NCBI GenBank assembly: GCA_965263165.1
Contig: OZ253584.1
Span: 2,294,001-2,358,000 of the forward strand
Length of the DNA stretch: 64,000 bases
Origin: SAR202-VII-2 sp965263165
GTDB taxonomy: Bacteria; Chloroflexota; Dehalococcoidia; Lucifugimonadales; SAR202-VII-2
Direction of reading: 5' to 3'
Position 1 is the first letter of the stretch, and each line of letters starts with the position of its first letter. Positions 58,325 through 64,000 of the stretch are shown here, piece by piece. A model generated the notes under the pieces. The model was not told the origin of the DNA. It saw nothing but the letters and a program-made list of their open reading frames with translations, and searched no databases. Made by a program: the position numbers and the translations under genes.

Positions 58325-58912
58325 CCCATTGCAAAAAAGAACAAATGTGCTATAGTATCCCCATGAAGTCGGCCACCGGCCCGCTTCTCTTCCTTGGGGC
58401 CTGCCGCATAACGTATGTACTGGGGGCTAACCACAGAGAATCCCCCTGTGGCAGGGGCGCTGAGGGAACAACCCAAGGGGCAAGACCGTCCGAGGAAGGC
58501 TGGGACCGGAGCGACTGCCGTTGTAAGGCACAGGCTCTTTGGAGCCATCCCGCTCCGTAACGAATCGTAACGAATCGTAACGACTAGGCAACGGCTCCGT
58601 AACGATTCGTAACAGCTTTGTAACGGCCTGTAACGCCTTTGTAATGGCTCCGTCCCTGCAAACCCCGAAATCTGGCTGACAAACGTTACAAAGCCTCGCT
58701 CACCTCACACAGGCGGGAGAGTCCCCTACGGAGGCGGGGACGTAACGGCGCCACGACTACAGGCTCGACTACGGGAAAGGGGACTAGCCGGTGGCGGATG
58801 CGGTGGTAATGACGGACCTTCCCCTTGGCGGAAGGTGAGGAAGCGTCCTATCCCCGCCGCCATGTTCCCTAGCTGGCCATGCCGCGCTTCACGGACTTGT
58901 GCAGACTAGCCT
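58325..58912 (-). repeat. Repeat family A, copy 5 (inverted, longest copy), phased GTTAC array
   Basis: Reading on the minus strand it has the 5' block (58912-58830, matching copy 3), the GCAGGGACGGAGCC block, nine GTTAC-type pentamers (as GTAAC on the plus strand at 58557, 58567, 58577, 58588 variant, 58599, 58609, 58620, 58630, 58641 variant), the 3' block with intact CCACAG/CTGTGG arms, and the end block. The eight array steps sum to 84 bp, an average of exactly 10.5. Confidence 0.85.
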
Positions 58913-58933
58913 CAGCAGTGTAGGGGCGGTTCC

Positions 58934-60319
58934 TCACGGCAACGGCGATGCATCCTCCTCCGGCGCCAGACCGAAGAAGTCCCGGACCTGCGATTCGAAA
59001 TCAACGTCGAAGTTGCCAATGGTCCCCAACTGCAAAAGGCGGGCCAACGGCAATGGAGGCTCGGCGGGCGCCTCCTGAGGCTCGTTGCCAATGACGCCGC
59101 TCTGTTGCATGGCAGCTATCCGCTGCTCCGACCAGCCGAGGATGCCGCCGAGCACTCGATGGTTGTCCCTACCGAGGGTTGGAGCGGGGGACGGCGCGGC
59201 GCCCGGAGTCTGGGAAAACCTCCACGGGGCGCCTGGGTAGGGCAATGGGGGTAGGCCGGTCTCTGGGTCGTGATAAACGATGTCGAAGAAGCCCCTGGCT
59301 CTCAAATGCGGGTCGAAGAGCAAGTCTCGTCCCGTGGCGGCCATGCCGGCCGCTACCCCAGCTTCCTGCAGGCGATGCATCAGTGCTTCGGCGTCTTCCC
59401 CCCGCGTCCACTCGCTCAGGGATGCGTTCAATTCCTCGACGTGAGCTAGGCGGGACTGCGCGGCGTTGAACCTGGCCTCCATAGCCCAGGGTGGGTTGCC
59501 CATGACGCCGCAGAGCGAGCGCCATTCTCCGTCGCTGGCTGCGGAAATGGCGATCCACCTGTCGCGGCCGCGGCACGGGAAGGCGCCGTGCGGGGCCATG
59601 GTGGGGTCGCCGTTGCCGGCAGGCGCGGCGACGCGGCCGTTGAATTCGTAGTCGAGGATGGCTTCTCCAATGGTCCCTGTCTGCGCCTCGGTCTGCGATA
59701 GGTCGAGATATTGCCCTTTTCCCGTGCGCTGCCGGTGCAGCAGGGCCGCCATGAGCGCCGCGAGGCCGTGCTCCGCCGCGGTGTAATCGGTGTGGGGCAA
59801 CTCCGGTAGGACCGGCTCGCCGTTCTCGCCGTTGGCGTAGCCGGTCAGGCTCGCCAGCCCCGACGCCGCTTCCGTAGTGGGGCCAACCGCGCCATAGTTC
59901 TCCCACGGCCCTCCGGCCCCGTAGCCGGTGGACGTGAGCATGATGATGTCCGGCTTGATTGCTCGAAGGGTGGGGTATTCGATCCCCAGGTTCTGAAGGA
60001 CCCGCGGCCTGAAGTTGACGGCGAATACGTCCGAAACGCCAATCAGCTCGAGGAGCGCGTCCCGCCCCGCAGTCTTCGACAGGTCGAGGGTGATGCCCAG
60101 CTTGTTGCGATTCTGGTCGTTGAAGTTGGCGGCCCGGTTCCACGGCTGTGGTCCCAACGCATTCCCGTAGAACGCGTCGCCCCTGTGCGGGTCCAGCCGG
60201 GTGGTGCTCTCAATCTTGATGACCTCCGCTCCCATGCGGGCCATGAGCCGCGTCAGGTGGGGAACCGCAAGAAGTTGGCCCATTTCCACGACCCGCAGTC
60301 CGTCCAGGGGGAGCGCCAT
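58934..60319 (-). CDS. CaiB/BaiF family CoA transferase (second gene of pair)
   Basis: A 461-residue family III CoA transferase. Conserved parts are the start PLDGLRVVEMGQLLAVPHLTRLMARMGAEVIKIE (read in two pieces), NKLGITLDLSK, and the catalytic Asp in LPHTDYTAAEHGL. The C-terminal extension is longer than usual. Its ATG follows the stop of the next CoA transferase gene directly, with no gap, so the two are co-translated and may form a heteromer, as known for SmtAB or BbsEF. Substrate unknown. Confidence 0.88.
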   Translation of the reverse strand: MALPLDGLRVVEMGQLLAVPHLTRLMARMGAEVIKIESTTRLDPHRGDAFYGNALGPQPWNRAANFNDQNRNKLGITLDLSKTAGRDALLELIGVSDVFAVNFRPRVLQNLGIEYPTLRAIKPDIIMLTSTGYGAGGPWENYGAVGPTTEAASGLASLTGYANGENGEPVLPELPHTDYTAAEHGLAALMAALLHRQRTGKGQYLDLSQTEAQTGTIGEAILDYEFNGRVAAPAGNGDPTMAPHGAFPCRGRDRWIAISAASDGEWRSLCGVMGNPPWAMEARFNAAQSRLAHVEELNASLSEWTRGEDAEALMHRLQEAGVAAGMAATGRDLLFDPHLRARGFFDIVYHDPETGLPPLPYPGAPWRFSQTPGAAPSPAPTLGRDNHRVLGGILGWSEQRIAAMQQSGVIGNEPQEAPAEPPLPLARLLQLGTIGNFDVDFESQVRDFFGLAPEEDASPLP

Positions 60320-61519
60320 CTACACAATCCCCCTGCTGCGGAGCGCCTCGACATCGCCTTTGCCCATGCCGAGCCATTCGTTGAACACTTCCTCGCTGTG
60401 CTGGCCCAGTAGCGGCGCCGGGCCGGGCGGACGCGCAGGCGTGCCGCTGAAGACGACGGGGTTGCCGGGGTAGGACGCCGCCCCGGCAATAGGATGGCGC
60501 GCCTCCGCAAAATAGCCCCGCGCCTGAAGCTGAGGATTCCTGAACACCTGCTCGACGTTCTGCACCTGCCCAAAGACTAGGCCCCACTCCTGAGCTTGAT
60601 GAAACAGCTCGTCGGCCTTCCAGTCCTGGAAGCGGGCTCTCAGCAGACCGTGAAGCTCCTCGGCATGGTCCAGCCGTCCCTGGGCGGTCTGAAAGCGGGC
60701 GTCCATCAGCTCAGGCGCGTCGAGGAAATTCGCCAGCACCTCCCAATCGACGCCTCCATAGGGGATGGGCGTGACATACCCGTCGCTGGCCGGGACCATC
60801 CGGCCCAGGCCCTTGTTGGCCGCCGGCGGCCTGGCGCGCACTGCCCCCTGGTACGCGTAGGCGCTGATCGCGTCCCTCAGCGAAACCGCCAGCGCCTCCT
60901 GGATGGAAACGTCAACCCACTGCCCCTGACCGGCGCCGCGCTGGTGATACAGAGCGATGAGCGCCGCCGCCGCCGCGTAGGCGCCGGCCTTGTACTGCGC
61001 CTGGTCGAGTCCATGCTTCAGCGGCTCGCGGGCCGCGTCACCGAAGATGTGCATAAGCCCGCCCAACGCGTACTCCACTAGGTCCGTCGCCTTGTAGCCG
61101 CGATAGGGTCCGGTCTGCCCGAAGTTGGAGATCGACACCATCGCGAGGCCGGGATTGACGTCCGCCAGCGCCTCGTAGCTCAGACCGAAGCGGTCCATGG
61201 TTCCAGGTGCCAGGTTTTCCACCACGATGTCGGCGCGCCCGGCCAGTTCTCGGAACAGGGCCGCTCCCTGTTCGTCCTTCAAGTTCAGGGTGACGCCGCG
61301 CTTGCTGGTGTTGAGGTAGAGGAAGGGAATGCTCTTCTCGGGATGCGGGTCGTCCCCGGCGAAGGGACCCCGGCGGCGCAGCCCGTCCCCCGAACCTGGC
61401 CGCTCAACCTTGACCACGTCTGCCCCGTGCGAGGCGAGGAGCTTCCCGCAGTAGGGGCCGGCGACGTAGTGGCCCGCCTCCAATACTTTCACGCCCTCCA
61501 GGGCGCCGGCGGTGGTCAT
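60320..61519 (-). CDS. CaiB/BaiF family CoA transferase (first gene of pair)
   Basis: A 399-residue family III CoA transferase. It starts GALEGVKVLEAGHYVAGPYCGKLLASHGADVVKVE (in two pieces), has NTSKRGVTLNLKD, and the catalytic Asp lies in KHGLDQAQYKAGAYAAA. Length and motifs are normal for formyl-CoA or succinyl-CoA transferases. It heads a two-gene operon. Confidence 0.88.
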   Translation of the reverse strand: MTTAGALEGVKVLEAGHYVAGPYCGKLLASHGADVVKVERPGSGDGLRRRGPFAGDDPHPEKSIPFLYLNTSKRGVTLNLKDEQGAALFRELAGRADIVVENLAPGTMDRFGLSYEALADVNPGLAMVSISNFGQTGPYRGYKATDLVEYALGGLMHIFGDAAREPLKHGLDQAQYKAGAYAAAAALIALYHQRGAGQGQWVDVSIQEALAVSLRDAISAYAYQGAVRARPPAANKGLGRMVPASDGYVTPIPYGGVDWEVLANFLDAPELMDARFQTAQGRLDHAEELHGLLRARFQDWKADELFHQAQEWGLVFGQVQNVEQVFRNPQLQARGYFAEARHPIAGAASYPGNPVVFSGTPARPPGPAPLLGQHSEEVFNEWLGMGKGDVEALRSRGIV

Positions 61520-61640
61520 AAGGCTCCCGTAGTTTCAGGGTAGCGGTCGTAGGGGCTGTTCTCCGCCCGGCGCCCGCTGTAGCCGACGGCCCAAGCGGCG
61601 CGGCGCCCCTCCGCCATACCGCGTCAATCGGCAGGGCGGT

Positions 61641-62216
61641 CTAGTTGAAGCGGGTCATGGCGCCTTCCAGCCCGTCCGCAAGAACGGCCTCGATGGCGCT
61701 GGCGGCGTAGGCGGCTGCCTCTTCCAGCACCCGGAGTTCCTCTTCCTGCGGTTCGCTCAACAAGAACGCAATCGGGTCCACGTTGACGGGGGGACGGCCA
61801 ACCCCTATGCGGACCCTGGGGATGTTCGGCGTGCCCATGTCTTCAATTACCGACGCTATTCCCCGGTGCCCCCCCGTTCCACCCCGGGGACCCAACCTCA
61901 CCTTCCCCAAGGGTAGGTCCAGCTCATCGTAGACGATGATGATGTCCTCGGCCCGCGCCCTGAACCGGGCCTGCAGATACTTCACGGCGCGTCCGCTGAG
62001 GTTCATAAACGTTTGGGGCATCGCCAACACAGCCCGCTCGCTCCCGATGTGCCCCTCCCCGAAGACGACCAGCCTCTTCAGACGACCCAGGAGCCCGCGT
62101 GGTTTGACGGCGATGCCATGACGCCGCGCCAGTTCCGCCACGCACCAGAACCCCAGGTTGTGCCGCGTCGCCTCATAACGGCTGCCCGGATTGCCCAGGC
62201 CAACGATGATTTTCAT
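61641..62216 (-). CDS. pth: Peptidyl-tRNA hydrolase
   Basis: Pth releases peptides from tRNAs dropped by stalled ribosomes. The start MKIIVGLGNPGSRYEATRHN contains Asn9 and the catalytic His19. QTFMNLSG and IIVYDELDLPLG are the other signature blocks. The protein has 191 residues. The ATG at 62216 overlaps the upstream gene's stop (ATGA). Confidence 0.96.
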   Translation of the reverse strand: MKIIVGLGNPGSRYEATRHNLGFWCVAELARRHGIAVKPRGLLGRLKRLVVFGEGHIGSERAVLAMPQTFMNLSGRAVKYLQARFRARAEDIIIVYDELDLPLGKVRLGPRGGTGGHRGIASVIEDMGTPNIPRVRIGVGRPPVNVDPIAFLLSEPQEEELRVLEEAAAYAASAIEAVLADGLEGAMTRFN

Positions 62217-63583
62217 GGGCTGCCCGAAGACTCCCGCAAGCATTGGACAGCCTCGGCATCGAAGACGGCGGCTAGGTCCCGCTTCAGAAGCGACGCTCGG
62301 CCGTATAACCTGGCGCAGTCAGCAAAGAAGTAGGGCAAGCTCTCGGCCCCGGCGACGTCCCGCAACCGCGAAATCCTCGCATCAACCTCGGGCGGCTGCT
62401 GCCCGGGAGCCTTTGTCGGCGCATCGAGAGGGGCAAGCCCCTTGAGTCTTTCCCCGAGCCGCGCCAGAAGCGGCCCAAGATCGGAGGCGTCCGATGCAGG
62501 CAGGCCCAGGCTTTCGCCAAGGGCAACGGCAAAGGGCAGGGCCTTGTCCCAGGTGGGGCCTCCCTGGTAAAGGAGTCGCGAGGGGGCCTGTAGGAGGGCC
62601 TCGTCCCAGCGCACGTCGGCGATGGTGTAGGCGGTGAGGAAGCGGCCTGGAAGGGACTTGCCGTCCACAGTGGTGACGGAGTGACCCTCCCGCAATTCGA
62701 GCTCCGCCCTGCGGCCGGGGAGTGCGACAAAGCACAGCGTGAAGAGGAGCGGCAGCCCCCCCGGTAGCCCCACCGCCTCCGACAGGGCCAGTTCCAAGTC
62801 GCCCCAGCCCAGGGCGCCGTCGTTCCCGTCAAGGCCGTCCTCGATGACGTCAAGGATCGGAGAGCCGGCGTCGGCCAGGGTTGTGGGACGCCCGCTCGTA
62901 GCCAGTCCAAGACCGGGTGCAAAAGCCGCCGCCGCTTGCCGCGCCGCCGGGGATTCGCCGCCATTGACCAGCGCAGAGAAGATCAGGGGGACATCGGCGC
63001 TCAGCGTGTGGGTGAAGCCGGATGGATTGATGGGCAGGGCAGGGTAGGCTGCTTCCAGCAACGCCTCGGCGATGGTCTGGACCCACTCCCGGCGTCCCCC
63101 CGCTCCGAAAACGGCCCCCGGTGCCAGCGGCGCGTCCGCAGCAAGAATGGCGCCGTCGCGAAACGCCGCGGCTTCCTCTTCGTTGCGGCATGCCATCACA
63201 GATGCCGCGGCCTCCGGGCCGGATTGGGCCGCATGCGCGTCCCAGCCTCCGGCAGCGCGCAGCTCCCGCTCAACCTGTTCCCGGTGAACCTGCCGGTCGT
63301 AGCCGGGTACGCAGGCGGCGACCCGGGGAATCGTAACCCCGCCCACTGGAGCGCCCTGGGCCATGCTCAGAAAGACAACCCGGGCGTGCGCGTTGCGGTT
63401 CAGGGGAGCAACCAGCATGGGGTCCCAGCTAGGGGCGAACACGACCTCGCAGAAATACTGCAAACCTCTGTAGGTCACGGGCCAAAGGCCCCGCTGCGGT
63501 TCGGGCGCCGGGGCGGAGGGAGCGGGTGCGTCGATGGTCATCGGAAGCGGTGGCGGGTCGTGGGCGGCGGTGCTCGCAGGCAT
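62213..63583 (-). CDS. Conserved hypothetical protein coupled to pth
   Basis: A 456-residue, mostly soluble-looking protein without a motif I recognise. It has a Pro/Ala-rich N-terminus (residues 1-33), then GLWPVTYRGLQYFCEVVFAP, a middle of mixed helices with no zinc, Walker or Rossmann pattern, and a C-terminal helical part ending EAVQCLRESSGSP. Its last codon overlaps the pth start. It may be specific to this lineage. No function is proposed. Confidence 0.6.
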   Translation of the reverse strand: MPASTAAHDPPPLPMTIDAPAPSAPAPEPQRGLWPVTYRGLQYFCEVVFAPSWDPMLVAPLNRNAHARVVFLSMAQGAPVGGVTIPRVAACVPGYDRQVHREQVERELRAAGGWDAHAAQSGPEAAASVMACRNEEEAAAFRDGAILAADAPLAPGAVFGAGGRREWVQTIAEALLEAAYPALPINPSGFTHTLSADVPLIFSALVNGGESPAARQAAAAFAPGLGLATSGRPTTLADAGSPILDVIEDGLDGNDGALGWGDLELALSEAVGLPGGLPLLFTLCFVALPGRRAELELREGHSVTTVDGKSLPGRFLTAYTIADVRWDEALLQAPSRLLYQGGPTWDKALPFAVALGESLGLPASDASDLGPLLARLGERLKGLAPLDAPTKAPGQQPPEVDARISRLRDVAGAESLPYFFADCARLYGRASLLKRDLAAVFDAEAVQCLRESSGSP

Positions 63584-63642
63584 GGGTTGAAGGTATACTG
63601 CTACGGGCCGAAGTATAGCATGGGCAGAGGGGGAGCGACGGC

Positions 63643-64000
63643 GTGAGACAGGAGTTCAATTACTGTAATCGTTGCGGCCAACCCATGGAGGTGCGCGAGG
63701 CCCACGGCGACCGGCGGCCCGTCTGCACCAGTTGCGGGTGGGTCGTCTTTTTGGACCCCAAGGTCGTTGTGGGTATGCTTCTGTCCATCGACGGCGGCCT
63801 CGTCATGGTCAGGCGGGCCACCAATCCAGGCAAGGGCCTATGGAGCTTTCCCGCTGGCTTCGTGGACCGCGGCGAGGTCGTCGAGGACGCCGCAGCCAGG
63901 GAGACCTGGGAGGAGACGGGCCTGAGGGCGCAGGCCAAGAGCATCATTGGCGTGTATTCCCGCACCGGCGATCCCCTGATCCTGGTCGTCTTCGACGGCG
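63643..64000 (+). CDS. NUDIX hydrolase with N-terminal zinc ribbon (3' truncated)
   Basis: The frame starts at a GTG with GGGGGAG upstream and runs off the window; 119 residues are visible. The N-terminus has CNRCG and CTSCG, a zinc ribbon as in NADH pyrophosphatase-like Nudix proteins. The Nudix box is complete, from GFVDRGE to REtWEETGL (GX5EX7REUXEEXGU). Substrate unknown. Confidence 0.88.
   Translation, partial: MRQEFNYCNRCGQPMEVREAHGDRRPVCTSCGWVVFLDPKVVVGMLLSIDGGLVMVRRATNPGKGLWSFPAGFVDRGEVVEDAAARETWEETGLRAQAKSIIGVYSRTGDPLILVVFDG

Noticed and set aside
10685..58912. Insertion sequence explanation for families A and B
   Set aside because: No transposase, terminal inverted repeats or clear target duplications were found; the elements are at most non-autonomous.

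Overview
The window looks like chromosomal DNA from a high-GC bacterium of the phylum Chloroflexota, most likely a Dehalococcoidia/SAR202-type lineage. This is inference. The support is: a separate-subunit coenzyme F420 pathway (cofG, cofH, cofD, cofC); a substrate-binding lipoprotein with the Val/Glu-rich stalk typical of Chloroflexota; an isolated 5S rRNA gene; and a scatter of catabolic enzymes (Rieske oxygenase, fumarylacetoacetate hydrolase family, CaiB/BaiF CoA transferases, amidohydrolase, cyclase, Asp/Glu racemase family) as reported for SAR202. Genes are dense, lie on both strands, and often join through stop/start overlaps (TAATG, TAGTG, GTGA, ATGA).

Layout. 1-10.6 kb: racemase-family fragment, cyclase, the thiL-tsaE-tsaB operon, nfo, a small zincin, a haem-oxygenase-fold protein, ferredoxin reductase, mtaB and a GH15 glucosidase. 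10.7-13.1 kb: a non-coding repeat element (family A), a two-gene cassette (coiled-coil membrane protein plus a possible PD-(D/E)xK membrane protein) and a 5S rRNA gene with its own promoter. 13.3-19.2 kb: Rieske oxygenase, FAH-family hydrolase, MBL hydrolase, phoU and an htpX-pspAB membrane-stress cluster. 19.3-20.4 kb: a repeat-rich gene desert with families A and B. 20.4-26.6 kb: lepA, an SRPBCC protein, crcB, a methyltransferase, an MFS transporter, a Clp-N protein and a vapBC pair lying inside a duplicated family A element. 26.9-31.1 kb: the cofG-cofH-cofD-cofC operon. 31.2-36.1 kb: a family B repeat and a TetR plus betaine/choline-type ABC uptake operon ending in a strong terminator. 36.3-41 kb: a UbiA prenyltransferase and the rpmH-rnpA-yidD-(PQQ lipoprotein)-yidC-jag cluster. 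41.2-52.4 kb: transporters, isochorismatase-like and amidohydrolase enzymes, a frameshifted PQQ sugar dehydrogenase, a Fic protein and a MetE-like protein. 52.6-57.9 kb: tRNA-Ser(UGA), an atypical SDR, a NYN-LOTUS protein and an M16 peptidase. 58-58.9 kb: inverted copies of families B and A. 58.9 kb to the end: a paired CoA-transferase operon, pth with an unknown partner, and a truncated NUDIX gene.

The most unusual signal is repeat family A. It is a roughly 500-590 bp non-coding element present in five full or partial copies. Its core is an array of pentamers (GTTAC in two copies, GTGAC/GTCAC in one, GTCGC in two). In the two GTTAC copies the pentamers sit at alternating 10 and 11 bp steps, averaging exactly 10.5 bp, the helical repeat of B-DNA: 11 copies over 105 bp in one, 9 copies over 84 bp in the other. 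One copy is split by a vapBC toxin-antitoxin pair. Another copy appears to supply the -35 box for the adjacent two-gene cassette. I see no transposase, cas gene or integrase.

Several genes (thiL, ubiA, fic, possibly vapB) have a -10 box 6-7 bp before the start codon, which implies leaderless mRNAs. Two genes carry probable frameshifts (TetR regulator, PQQ sugar dehydrogenase), one has no usual start codon (SRPBCC protein), and two enzymes lack the usual catalytic residues of their folds (SDR, isochorismatase-like).
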